NCBI GenBank assembly: GCA_002082585.1 | Contig: CP020563.1 | Location: 1,420,001-1,484,000 of the forward strand | Source of the DNA: Kitasatospora albolonga | Lineage (GTDB): Bacteria > Actinomycetota > Actinomycetes > Streptomycetales > Streptomycetaceae | Reading direction: 5' to 3' | DNA length: 64,000 nucleotides | In this document: positions 42,045 to 49,733 of the stretch, piece by piece | How the letters are laid out: each line of letters begins with the position of its first letter | Position numbering within the stretch: the stretch's first letter is position 1 | Position numbers and translations under genes: made by a program | The notes under the pieces: generated by a model | What the model saw: only the letters and a program-made list of their open reading frames with translations | What the model was told of the DNA's origin: nothing | Database searches by the model: none

Positions 42045-43634
42045 TCACCAGGGCCAGTCAGCGCTTGCTCCCGCCTCCAGCAGCGGAATCATGCGGAACG
42101 CGGCGTCGGAAAGCCCCCCGAACGTGTGGCGGTTTCCCCGGCCGGACGGGGCGTGGCCGAGCCGGTATCCGGCCAGGTTCCAGGTGTAGACGGGCACCGT
42201 GTCCGGGACGCTCCGGGTGACATCGCCACGGTGGGTGTACGCGGCCTGCTCGTCGGTGACGACGATGACCCGGTCGTGGCCCCGGTAGTGGCGCTCCACG
42301 GCCCGCGCGGTCGCGGTGCCGCCCAGGTTGCCGAAGCGCTCCAGGACCCTGAGCACCGATTCACCCGTGCGGTACGGGACCGGCGCGCTGGTCGTGCCGA
42401 ACTCCACCAGGTCCGCGTCGGCGGCGCGCAGCGCGAGGGCGGCGCCGAAGACGGCGGCGGCGTCCGCCCGGTTCAGCTGGGAGCGTGCGGAGAGCGGCGA
42501 CCACATGGAGCCCGAGCGGTCGACCAGGACCAGGGTGCGCCCGGGCAGCGCCGGAACCTGGCGCAGCGAGTGGCCGAGCGCCCGCTCCAGCGGGTGGGCC
42601 CAGCGCAGCGAGGGCGCGTGGCGGTAGGCGGCGAGGTAGCGGAAGGGGAACTGCCGGGACGCGGCGACGGCCTCCGGGTCGCTGATGCGTGCTGCGGCCC
42701 GGGCCGCCGCCTCGTCGCTCACCCCGGCCTCGTCGAAGTTCCGGAGGTTGCGGACGAGCGCCATCGTCCCCATGGCCGGGATGACCGCCTCCCAGGCCGC
42801 CGCGTCCATCGGCCCCTGCAACCAGCCGGCCAGCGCTTCCCAGGTCATCCCGGCCTCGGCCAGCCGCTCGGCGCCGCCGTCCCCGGTGACGACCGCGCGC
42901 CGCTCGGCGACCGGCAGCTCCATGAGCGCCCGGTGAGCGGTCAGGGTGCGGTCCCCGGCGGGCGGCACGGCGCTGTCCGGCCGGTGCCTGCGGTCCAGCG
43001 CGTACCGGAACAGCTCGCCCTGCCCGGGCTTGCCCGGGTCGGGCGCGGCGTGCACCAGATTGAGGACGTCCCCGAAGCGGAAGCCCTTGGACGCGGTGTC
43101 GTACTTCAGCAATGCCCGCCCGGTGTAGAGACGCCGTACGGCATCGGCGACGCCCCGCTTGACGGGCTGGGGCAGGGCACGGCCGTACCGGGACGTCCAG
43201 TAGCCGAGCAGCTCGCCCGGCTCGTCGGCACGCAGCAGTACGGAGCCGATGACCTGCCGGTTCGCGGGCCCCTCGGCGCACCCCGCGTCCAGCCGCGCCT
43301 TCACGTACTCCGCACCGCCGACCAGCGAGGCGGTCCGTAGCTGCCCGTCCCGCCGCAGCCAGTGCAGGAGCCCCGCGGTCCAGACCGGGTCCTCGACGGC
43401 GAGGCGCCGCACGAGGGCGGCGAACCGCATGTCGCGCTCCTGGCCACCTTCGTAAAAGGTCTCCTGCGCCACGAAGTTGGCGACGGCGAGAAGAAAGAGC
43501 TCGGACCGGGCATCACGCAGATACCCGGTCCCGCCCTGGCGGTTGACCGCGAGCGCCCCGGTCGTGGCGACGGGCGAGGCGGGCAGGGAGCGGGCCGGAC
43601 GGAGCCGGATGCCGCGCCGGTTGAAGCGAGCCAT
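42045..43634 (-). CDS. rsr: Ro60/TROVE-domain RNA-binding protein (bacterial Rsr)
   Basis: 529 residues. The TROVE HEAT-repeat ring covers about 30-360 (NRQGGTGYLRDARSELFLLAVANFVAQETFYEGG, ALVRRLAVEDPVWTAGLLHWLRRDGQLR). A vWA domain follows, with the MIDAS motif DRSGS at 372-376 (LVLVDRSGSMWSPLSARSQLNRADAA). Ro proteins bind Y RNAs and misfolded RNA, and in bacteria can tether PNPase. The N-terminal RFNRRGIRLRPARSLPASPVATTG is basic and may contact RNA. A Y-RNA candidate ends about 94 nt upstream on the same strand. No pnp gene is nearby. ATG 43634 is preceded by GGGGGAA. Confidence 0.93.
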   Translation of the reverse strand: MARFNRRGIRLRPARSLPASPVATTGALAVNRQGGTGYLRDARSELFLLAVANFVAQETFYEGGQERDMRFAALVRRLAVEDPVWTAGLLHWLRRDGQLRTASLVGGAEYVKARLDAGCAEGPANRQVIGSVLLRADEPGELLGYWTSRYGRALPQPVKRGVADAVRRLYTGRALLKYDTASKGFRFGDVLNLVHAAPDPGKPGQGELFRYALDRRHRPDSAVPPAGDRTLTAHRALMELPVAERRAVVTGDGGAERLAEAGMTWEALAGWLQGPMDAAAWEAVIPAMGTMALVRNLRNFDEAGVSDEAAARAAARISDPEAVAASRQFPFRYLAAYRHAPSLRWAHPLERALGHSLRQVPALPGRTLVLVDRSGSMWSPLSARSQLNRADAAAVFGAALALRAADADLVEFGTTSAPVPYRTGESVLRVLERFGNLGGTATARAVERHYRGHDRVIVVTDEQAAYTHRGDVTRSVPDTVPVYTWNLAGYRLGHAPSGRGNRHTFGGLSDAAFRMIPLLEAGASADWPW

Positions 43635-43727
43635 GGAAATTCCCCCGAACTCCTGATTCCTGAGGGAGGCGCGCGACGGCGCAACGGGGTGCCCGAGATC
43701 CGGGCAGCGAATGCCCTGGGTCGACGA

Positions 43728-43840
43728 CGGAGGACAGTCCGATGCTCTACCCACTTGAGCTACCGGCCGAAGCCGGGCGGGACTCGAACCCGCAACCGTC
43801 AGATCCAGAAGTATCCGTCATCTGCGCACCGGACACCCCG
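43728..43840 (-). ncRNA. Y-RNA-like (YrlA) RNA with a permuted tRNA-like module
   Basis: Read on the minus strand, an outer stem GTCCGGT (43834-43828) pairs with ATCGGAC (43743-43737). It extends through a bulged helix CGGGG (43840-43836) with CC-T-CCG (43733-43728). Inside, in order: a hairpin CAGAT/ATCTG (43824-43820 with 43804-43800); a T-arm GCGGG-TTCGAGT-CCCGC (43793-43777); an acceptor-like stem CCGGC-TTCG-GCCGG (43776-43763); TA; and a D-arm GCTC-AAGTGGGTA-GAGC (43760-43744). This is the order of a circularly permuted tRNA, with the ends closed by a UUCG loop and no anticodon arm. Bacterial Y RNAs are known to mimic tRNA this way and to sit beside Ro genes. The exact ends are not known. 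Confidence 0.8.
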
Positions 43841-44120
43841 GCGCTCGCGCCTCCCGAGATCACCCGTGGCTGCGGCATATTTCAGGGAAAGAAGGAGCCG
43901 CCGCCCTCGCACCGGGAGGTGCATGTCCATGACCTTAGGGAACAACCTCCGCGAGCGCGAAGGGATTTCGGGGCACAGCCGTACGGCGGCACGCGGGGCA
44001 CCGCCCGGAGGGGCCGGGTGGAATCGCCCCCTCCGAACCGCCGACGTCTGCTTGGTAAGAGCAGCGCTCCCCTCAAGAGCTACGCTCGCCCCTCAAGAGC
44101 TACGCTCGCCCCCCCAACAG
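43841..44120. other. 280-bp region upstream of the Y-RNA candidate
   Basis: It should contain the promoter of the Y RNA. On the minus strand TTTCCCTGAAATATG (about 43891-43877) is the most AT-rich segment, but I cannot fix -35/-10 boxes. No gene is seen. The far end holds a 20-bp tandem array. Confidence 0.4.
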
Positions 44121-44129
44121 CTACGCCCG
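44069..44129. repeat. Three tandem 20-21 bp copies at the end of the acidic-protein gene
   Basis: CCCCTCAAGAGCTACGCTCG at 44069-44088 is followed by an identical copy at 44089-44108, then a diverged copy at 44109-44129. The last copy contains the stop codon of the minus-strand gene, so the array probably grew by duplicating the gene end. Confidence 0.9.
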
Positions 44130-45620
44130 CTCCTCCTCGGCCCCCGCGCGCGACCGGGCCTTGAACGCGGCCTTGCGGGCGTCCTTCGCGGCCTTCTTGT
44201 CGCTGTGCAGGCGGCCCATGGCCTCCAGGACGTCGGCGGTGGCCGGGTGGTCGACGCGCCAGACCTCATCGAAGAAGCCGCTGTGCTGGGCGGAGAGGCC
44301 CTCGATGAGGCCCTGGAGCTCGTCGAGTTCGCCGTCCGCGTCCAGTTGGGCGGCGATGGTGTCGATGGCCAGCCAGAAGATCATCGTCTCCGTCGGGGCC
44401 GGGACGTCGGACGCGCCGTGCTCCGCGAGCCAGACGCGGGCCAGGCCGCCGAGTTCCTGGTCGCCGAGGACGGCGCGTACGGCAGGTTCGGCCTCCGCAC
44501 CGGCCAGCGCGAGCGCCTGCTGGCAGTGGAGGCGGCGCAGCGGTGCGCCCTCGTCCGTGCCGCGGGCGGCGGCCAGCAGTTCGGCGGCGGCCGGGACCGT
44601 GCCTTCGGCGCCGCGCCCGGCGAGCCAGAGCTGGATCTCGGCGCGGGCGGCGGCCTCCGGGTAGTGCGCGATGCCGTCGAGGAGGGCGTCGGCGCCCTTG
44701 CCTGCCAGATCGCCGACGGCGGGAGCGTCCACCCCGGCCTCCAGCATCCGGGCCCGGACGCCGTACAGGCCGAGGGGGGTCAGCCTGACCATCCCGTAGC
44801 GGGTGACGTCCTCCTCGTCGGCCCCGGCGGAGGCGTCCGCCGTCTCGCCCTCCTCCACCATCAACGCCTCGTCCACCGGCTGGTACTCGACGATCCCGAT
44901 GGGTTCGAGGAGCCGGAACTGGTCGTCGAGGCGCATCATCGCCTCCGACACCTGCTCCAGGATGTCGTCGGTCGGCTCGCCCATGTCGTCGGGGACGATC
45001 ATCGACGCGGCGAGGGCGGGCAGCGGCACCGGGCCGTCGCCCGCGCCGTTGTCCGCGAGGGTGAGCAGGTAGAGGTTGCCGAGCACTCCGTCGAGGAACT
45101 CCGCCTCGGCCTCCGGGTCCCAGTCCAGGGCGTCGAAGTCGATGGAGCCGTCCTCACCGACGAGGTCGGCGAAGTCGTCCAGGACGGGTGCGGTGGCGTC
45201 GGCGTGCACGGCGTCCAGGCCGTCGAGCCAGATGGAGAGGACGTCCTGCGGGGAGCCGGAGGTGAGCAGCGCCAGGTTCTCGCCCGCGGTGACGGTGCCC
45301 TCGGCCTCGTCCTCCGTACCGTCCGGGTGCTCGCCGTCCTCCGGGTCGGTGACGTCGAGGAGCCCGGTGTCCACGGCGAGCCGCCATGCCTCGCTGGCGT
45401 ACGCCGCGCCGTCCTCGTCGGCGGAGAGGCCGAGGTGCTCGGCCGCTGCCGGGAGTTGCGCCTCCACCAGCTCGCCGCCGGCACCGACCCGCGCGTCGGG
45501 CCCCGCCCAGCGGGCGAGCTTCACGGCCCGCACGAACAGCGGTGCGGCGAGCGCCTCCCGCGCCAGTTCGGCCTCGGCGGGCAGCCGCACCGGCGGCAGG
45601 ATGGGGCGCTCTGCGGACAT
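44121..45620 (-). CDS. Large acidic protein of unknown function
   Basis: 499 residues, strongly acidic and rich in Ala, Leu, Asp and Glu; the last 30 residues are basic (DKKAAKDARKAAFKARSRAG). Seen: RPILPPVRLPAEAELAREALAAPLFVRAVKLARWAG at the start, an acidic linker at about 95-110, and helical repeat-like stretches from about 350 (ARAEIQLWLAGRGAEGTVPAAAELLAAARG). No catalytic motif or membrane segment is visible. It looks like a conserved Streptomyces protein, but I do not recognise a function. It is the gene beyond the Y-RNA/Ro60 pair on the same strand. Confidence 0.8.
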   Translation of the reverse strand: MSAERPILPPVRLPAEAELAREALAAPLFVRAVKLARWAGPDARVGAGGELVEAQLPAAAEHLGLSADEDGAAYASEAWRLAVDTGLLDVTDPEDGEHPDGTEDEAEGTVTAGENLALLTSGSPQDVLSIWLDGLDAVHADATAPVLDDFADLVGEDGSIDFDALDWDPEAEAEFLDGVLGNLYLLTLADNGAGDGPVPLPALAASMIVPDDMGEPTDDILEQVSEAMMRLDDQFRLLEPIGIVEYQPVDEALMVEEGETADASAGADEEDVTRYGMVRLTPLGLYGVRARMLEAGVDAPAVGDLAGKGADALLDGIAHYPEAAARAEIQLWLAGRGAEGTVPAAAELLAAARGTDEGAPLRRLHCQQALALAGAEAEPAVRAVLGDQELGGLARVWLAEHGASDVPAPTETMIFWLAIDTIAAQLDADGELDELQGLIEGLSAQHSGFFDEVWRVDHPATADVLEAMGRLHSDKKAAKDARKAAFKARSRAGAEEERA

Positions 45621-45801
45621 CGGGGGTTCTCCTCGGTGCGTGCTCGGGGGCGTACGGGGTGCGGACGCGGTTCAGCCGCCCAAGCCTAGACGCAATTCGC
45701 CGCCCGCCGTCCGGGGCGGGCAACCCACCGTCACCGTTCACCCCGGGTAGCGGGCAATCCCCCTGCGCAGGAGACGCGTTGCCGCAGACCGCCCCCTGCC
45801 G

Positions 45802-46506
45802 TCACCCCGCCCGCATGCTGAGGGCGGGCGTGTAGCGGTTCACGCCCCCGCCGGTCATCCCCGGGTACTTCTGGACGCGTTCCCACAGCGGCGACGGGGA
45901 GCCGATCCCCTCACCGGGTCCGGCGAGGGCCGCGATGTGGTGCTCGGCGCTCTCCCACTCGGCGTAGTTGAGGACCCGGGTGCCGTCGGTGCTGGTGTGG
46001 AAGTGCGCGGAGATGCCTCCCTCGGGTGTCCGGATGTCGTTGCCGAGGGCCTCGAACACGGCGTCGATCCAGTCCCGTTGCCGGGCCGGGTCGGGCCCGT
46101 CGAACTCCGCGTCGACGATCACGACGCATCCGGGCTCACGGGTGTCGCCCTCGGTCCGGAGCCCGGAGCGGTACAGCTCGTACGTGTGGAGCCCGCGGCG
46201 TTCGATACCGGGCACGGCGGCGTCGATGTCGGCGTTGCGGGCGTCCCGGCCCTCCCGGACGAAGTCCTGGTGGGCCCGCTCGCCGGACCACTGGGAGTAG
46301 TGGAGCAGGGTCGCGCCGTCCTCACCCGCGTAGACGCTGTACGAGAGGAGCCCGGGGTGCGGCCACGCCCGGCTCCCCCATGCCTTCCGGATGGCCTCGA
46401 CGGCGTCCCGCTGCCGGTCCGGCGTACCGACGTGCCAGGTACTGGCCCTGACGATCCCCGCGTCGGTACGGGCCGGGTCCGGGCGGTCGGTGAAGTGCAC
46501 GGTCAT
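45802..46506 (-). CDS. Tandem antibiotic-biosynthesis-monooxygenase (ABM) domain protein, SoxR target
   Basis: 234 residues made of two ABM ferredoxin-like halves, each with the pattern W...YS/NYAEWES: PGLLSYSVYAGEDGATLLHYSQWSGERAHQDFV and HFHTSTDGTRVLNYAEWESAEHHIAAL. Cofactor-free ABM enzymes oxidise quinones and aromatic polyketides. Directly upstream is a SoxR box overlapping a TTGACC -35, so induction by redox-active compounds is strongly suggested. The S. coelicolor SoxR regulon includes a similar monooxygenase (SCO1909, from memory). Start ATG 46506. Confidence 0.88.
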   Translation of the reverse strand: MTVHFTDRPDPARTDAGIVRASTWHVGTPDRQRDAVEAIRKAWGSRAWPHPGLLSYSVYAGEDGATLLHYSQWSGERAHQDFVREGRDARNADIDAAVPGIERRGLHTYELYRSGLRTEGDTREPGCVVIVDAEFDGPDPARQRDWIDAVFEALGNDIRTPEGGISAHFHTSTDGTRVLNYAEWESAEHHIAALAGPGEGIGSPSPLWERVQKYPGMTGGGVNRYTPALSMRAG

Positions 46507-46562
46507 GGCGGTGTCCCCTCCTCACGCGCGCCGCTCGGCGCGCCGTGACCATCACCCTCACA

Positions 46563-46580
46563 CCTCAAGTCAACTTGAGG
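46563..46580 (-). promoter_or_regulatory. SoxR box
   Basis: CCTCAAGTCAACTTGAGG has perfect 8-bp arms and differs from the E. coli soxS box (CCTCAAGTTAACTTGAGG) at one central base. On the minus strand it follows TTGACC, giving a MerR-type promoter in which the operator fills the long spacer. It lies 56 bp before the ABM start. Confidence 0.88.
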
Positions 46581-46722
46581 TCAAGCCTGATCGACGGCCT
46601 TCCCTCTCACCACTCCGGCGGGCACCCTCAGTGGCCGGGCCGCATATCGTTCAGCAGTCCTTCGCGGTCCGCGCAAGCAGATCTAAGTGGACCTTCACAG
46701 TTCCGGAGCCGAGACTGCGACC

Positions 46723-47604
46723 ATGACTCCCACCGCGCCCCGCCCTTTCGGCCGCACGCTCTGCGCCATGATCACCCCGTTCACCGCCACCGGCGCCCTG
46801 GACCTCGGCGCCGCCCGCGCCCATGCCGCACACCTGGTGGCCGAGGGCTGCGACGGGCTGGTGCTCAGCGGGACCACCGGCGAGTCGCCGACCACCTCGG
46901 ACGCGGAGAAGGCGGAGCTGCTGCGGGCCGTGCGGGCGGAGGTCGGGGACGGGGTGCCGCTGCTCTCCGGCGTCGGCAGCGCGGACACCGCACACGCGGT
47001 GCGCCTCGCGCGGGAGGCGGAGGAGGCGGGCGCGGACGGGCTGCTGGTGGTCTCCCCGTACTACAGCCGCCCGCAGCAGACCGCCGTCGAGGCGTACTTC
47101 CTGCGGATCGCGGAGGCCACCGCCATACCCCTGATGCTGTACGACATCCCCGGCCGCACCGGCACCCGTATCGAGCCGGAGACCCTGCTGCGGCTGGCGG
47201 ACCACCCGCGGATCGTGGCGGTCAAGGACTGCGCGTACGACCTGCTCGGCTCGACGAAGGTGCTGGCGCGGACCTCGCTGGCGTACTACTCGGGGTGCGA
47301 GGAGCTGAACCTCCCGCTGTACGCGGTCGGCGGCGCGGGCTATGTGAGCACCGTCGCCAACGTGACCCCGCGCCGGATGCGGGCGCCGCTGGACGCGTTC
47401 GACGCGGGGCGCACCGACGAGGCGGCCCGGCTCAACGGGCTGACCGTCCGCCTCACCGAGCTGATGATGGCGGGCGGGCTGCCCGGCGCCGTCACCGTGA
47501 AGGCCCTGCTGGACGCGGGCCCGGTCCGGGAACCGCTGCAGCCCGCCGGCCGCGAGGCGGTCGACGGGCTGCGTGCGGCGTACGAGGAGCTCCTCGCGAG
47601 CTGA
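46723..47604 (+). CDS. dapA: 4-hydroxy-tetrahydrodipicolinate synthase (DapA)
   Basis: 293 residues, TIM-barrel class-I aldolase. GLVLSGTTGESPTTSDAEK has the Thr-Thr pair, YYSRPQQTAVEAYFLRIAEAT the catalytic Tyr, YDIPGRTGTRI the binding Arg, and VAVKDCAYDL the Schiff-base Lys. It condenses pyruvate and aspartate semialdehyde in lysine and diaminopimelate synthesis. ATG 46723 is chosen over the GTG at 46687; the ribosome site is weak. It converges with dapD, with only 3 bp between stops, so both act in the same pathway. Confidence 0.93.
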   Translation: MTPTAPRPFGRTLCAMITPFTATGALDLGAARAHAAHLVAEGCDGLVLSGTTGESPTTSDAEKAELLRAVRAEVGDGVPLLSGVGSADTAHAVRLAREAEEAGADGLLVVSPYYSRPQQTAVEAYFLRIAEATAIPLMLYDIPGRTGTRIEPETLLRLADHPRIVAVKDCAYDLLGSTKVLARTSLAYYSGCEELNLPLYAVGGAGYVSTVANVTPRRMRAPLDAFDAGRTDEAARLNGLTVRLTELMMAGGLPGAVTVKALLDAGPVREPLQPAGREAVDGLRAAYEELLAS

Positions 47605-47607
47605 GGG

Positions 47608-48606
47608 TCAGTTGTGGGCGTGCAGGACCTCGTTCAGGCCGCCCCACACCGCGTTGTTCGGGCGGGCCTCGACGGTGCCGGTGACCGAGTTGCGGCGGAA
47701 GAGGATGTTGGAGGCGCCGGAGAGCTCGCGGGCCTTGACGACCTGACCGTCCGGCAGCGTGACGCGGGTGCCGGCCGTGACGTACAGCCCGGCCTCCACC
47801 ACGCACTCGTCGCCCAGGGCGATCCCGACACCGGCCTCGGCGCCGACGAGGCAGCGCTCGCCGATGACGATACGGACGTTGCCGCCGCCGGAGAGCGTGC
47901 CCATGGTGGAGGCGCCGCCGCCGATGTCGGAGCCGTCACCGACGACGACACCCGCCGAGATACGGCCCTCGACCATGGAGGTGCCGAGCGTGCCCGCGTT
48001 GAAGTTGACGAAGCCCTCGTGCATGACGGTGGTCCCGGCGGCGAGGTGCGCGCCGAGGCGGACCCGGTCGGCGTCCGCGATGCGTACGCCCTTGGGTGCC
48101 ACGTAGTCCGTCATACGCGGGAACTTGTCGACCGAGGTCACCTGGAGGTGCAGCCCCTCGGCACGGGCGTTGAGGCGGACCCGCTCCAGGTCGTCGACGG
48201 CGACCGGGCCGAGCGAGGTCCAGGCGACGTTGGCGAGGAGGCCGAAGAGACCGTCGAGGTTCTGGCCGTGCGGCTGGACGAGCCGGTGCGAGAGGAGGTG
48301 CAGGCGCAGGTACGCGTCGTGCGCGTCGAGCGGCTTGTCCTCCAGCGAGGAGATGACCGTGGAGACGGCGACGACCTCGACCCCGCGCCGGGCGTCCACG
48401 CCGATGGCCTTGGCGGCGCCCTCACCGAGGCGGTTGACGGCCTCGTCCGGGGTGAGCCGCGTCGTACCGGCCGGGCCGGGCTCGGGCGTGAGCTCGGGAG
48501 CGGGGAACCAGGTGTCGAGGACGGTGCCGTCACCGGCGACGGTGGCGAGGCCGGCGGCGACGGCGCCGGTGGTACGGGAAGGGGCCTGGGAAGTCGTGTC
48601 GGTCAT
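47608..48606 (-). CDS. dapD: Tetrahydrodipicolinate N-succinyltransferase (DapD)
   Basis: 332 residues, the actinobacterial DapD type. A left-handed beta-helix is built of hexapeptide repeats ([79 protein letters not shown]). The C-terminus ends [19 protein letters not shown]. It succinylates tetrahydrodipicolinate on the way to meso-diaminopimelate for peptidoglycan and lysine. Start ATG 48606. Confidence 0.95.
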   Translation of the reverse strand: MTDTTSQAPSRTTGAVAAGLATVAGDGTVLDTWFPAPELTPEPGPAGTTRLTPDEAVNRLGEGAAKAIGVDARRGVEVVAVSTVISSLEDKPLDAHDAYLRLHLLSHRLVQPHGQNLDGLFGLLANVAWTSLGPVAVDDLERVRLNARAEGLHLQVTSVDKFPRMTDYVAPKGVRIADADRVRLGAHLAAGTTVMHEGFVNFNAGTLGTSMVEGRISAGVVVGDGSDIGGGASTMGTLSGGGNVRIVIGERCLVGAEAGVGIALGDECVVEAGLYVTAGTRVTLPDGQVVKARELSGASNILFRRNSVTGTVEARPNNAVWGGLNEVLHAHN

Positions 48607-48708
48607 GGACAGAAACCTAACCGGCCGGGGCCCGCTCGGGCGAACCGGTCTCAGCCTCCGGCCCGTTCCCCCTGGGCCGCGCCCGTCCACCCCCTCGGAC
48701 ACGCCCCC

Positions 48709-49281
48709 TCATCCCCGCCCCTCCACCACCCGCGCCAGCATCTCGCGGGTGTAGTCGGCGTCGAAGGCGGAGCCGGTCAGCAGCACCTGGAGACAGACGC
48801 CGTCCAGCAGCGCGACGAGGGCCCGCGCGGTGGCCGGATCGGTGCGGGTGGACAGCAGCTCGACCGCCGCCTCGGTCCACTCGGCGGCGACGGGGCGCAG
48901 GGCCGGGCGGCGCAGGGCCGCGAGGTAGAGCTCGTACTCCAGCTCGATCGCGCCCCGCTCGCCCGCGAACCACTCCTCCAGCACCCGGGTCAGCTCATCG
49001 GCGAGCCCGGCGCCTGAGGACGCGCCCTTGGCCTCCGGCGCGCCCCCGGCGCACACCTCACTGTCCCGCAGCGCCCGGGCGAAGTTCTCGTTGGACCGGC
49101 GCAGGGCGGCCGTCAGCAGCTCGTCCAGCGAGCCGAAGTGGTACGTGGTCGAGCCCAGCGGCACATCGGCCTCGGCGGCCACCGTGCGGTGGCTCAGCCC
49201 GGCTATCCCGTCGGCCACGATCACCCGCAGCGCCGCGTCGATGATCCGCGTACGCCGTTCGGGGTCGTACCGGCGGGCCAT
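48709..49281 (-). CDS. TetR family regulator of the adjacent SMR pump
   Basis: 190 residues. N-terminal helix-turn-helix: RRTRIIDAALRVIVADGIAGLSHRTVAAEADVPLGSTTYHFGSLDELL. The rest is an all-helical ligand domain. Its ATG overlaps the stop of the SMR gene by one base (TGATG), so the two are cotranslated. A double palindrome before the SMR gene is the probable operator, making this an autoregulated pair. Confidence 0.9.
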   Translation of the reverse strand: MARRYDPERRTRIIDAALRVIVADGIAGLSHRTVAAEADVPLGSTTYHFGSLDELLTAALRRSNENFARALRDSEVCAGGAPEAKGASSGAGLADELTRVLEEWFAGERGAIELEYELYLAALRRPALRPVAAEWTEAAVELLSTRTDPATARALVALLDGVCLQVLLTGSAFDADYTREMLARVVEGRG

Positions 49282-49607
49282 CAGTGCGCCCCTCCCAGGT
49301 TGAGCACGACGACCCCGACGACGATCAGACCGACCCCCACGATCTTGACCAGGCTGCTGGACTCCCCCATGAACAGGATGCCGATGAGGGCGACGGCCGC
49401 GGTGCCGACACCGGCCCAGATCGCGTACGCGGTGCCCACGGACAGGGTCTTGAGGGTCTGCGCGAGCAGGGTGAAGGCGATCAGGTAGCCCACCGCCGTG
49501 CCGATCGAGGGCCAGAGCCGGGTGAAGCCCTCGCTGTACTTCATGGCCGTCGTCCCGGCCACCTCCGCCGCGATCGCCGCGGCCAGCAGTCCGTATGCGT
49601 ATCCCAT
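49281..49607 (-). CDS. Small multidrug resistance (SMR, EmrE/SugE-type) exporter
   Basis: 108 residues with four transmembrane helices. The membrane-embedded Glu is in the first helix (YAYGLLAAAIAAEVAGTTAMKYSEGF). SVGTAYAIWAGVGTAAVALIGILFMGE is the SMR signature. It exports cationic drugs by proton exchange as a dimer. ATG 49607 is preferred to the upstream alternative because the family begins MGYAYG. The TetR operator touches the start region. Confidence 0.93.
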   Translation of the reverse strand: MGYAYGLLAAAIAAEVAGTTAMKYSEGFTRLWPSIGTAVGYLIAFTLLAQTLKTLSVGTAYAIWAGVGTAAVALIGILFMGESSSLVKIVGVGLIVVGVVVLNLGGAH

Positions 49608-49608
49608 G

Positions 49609-49644
49609 TGTACGAGTGTACGCATCGTTGCGTACAGCCGTACA
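49609..49644 (-). promoter_or_regulatory. Nested palindromic operator before the SMR-TetR pair
   Basis: TGTACGCA (49617-49624) and TGCGTACA (49629-49636) are perfect inverted arms around TCGT. Outer TGTAC (49609-49613) and GTACA (49640-49644) are symmetric about the same centre. It is 2 bp from the SMR start codon, so the transcript may be leaderless or the protein may block initiation. Confidence 0.7.
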
Positions 49645-49733
49645 TATCATCGGCCCACGTCAAGGGCGCTACGGTGTCCCGACCGACGACGGAACGGCCC
49701 GGCAGCACGGGCGGACGACAGACCGGAGAGACA

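Noticed and set aside
43744..43793. Ordinary tRNA gene on the minus strand
   Set aside because: T-arm precedes D-arm, the acceptor-like stem is internally closed by UUCG, and there is no anticodon stem-loop, so it is not a standard tRNA; a Y RNA fits better.
43742..44164. Plus-strand gene across the Y-RNA region
   Set aside because: It overlaps the RNA structure and repeats, lacks a domain, and has poor codon bias.
45386..45835. Arg/Pro-rich plus-strand frame opposite the acidic protein
   Set aside because: Shadow of the real gene on the other strand, with typical antisense composition.
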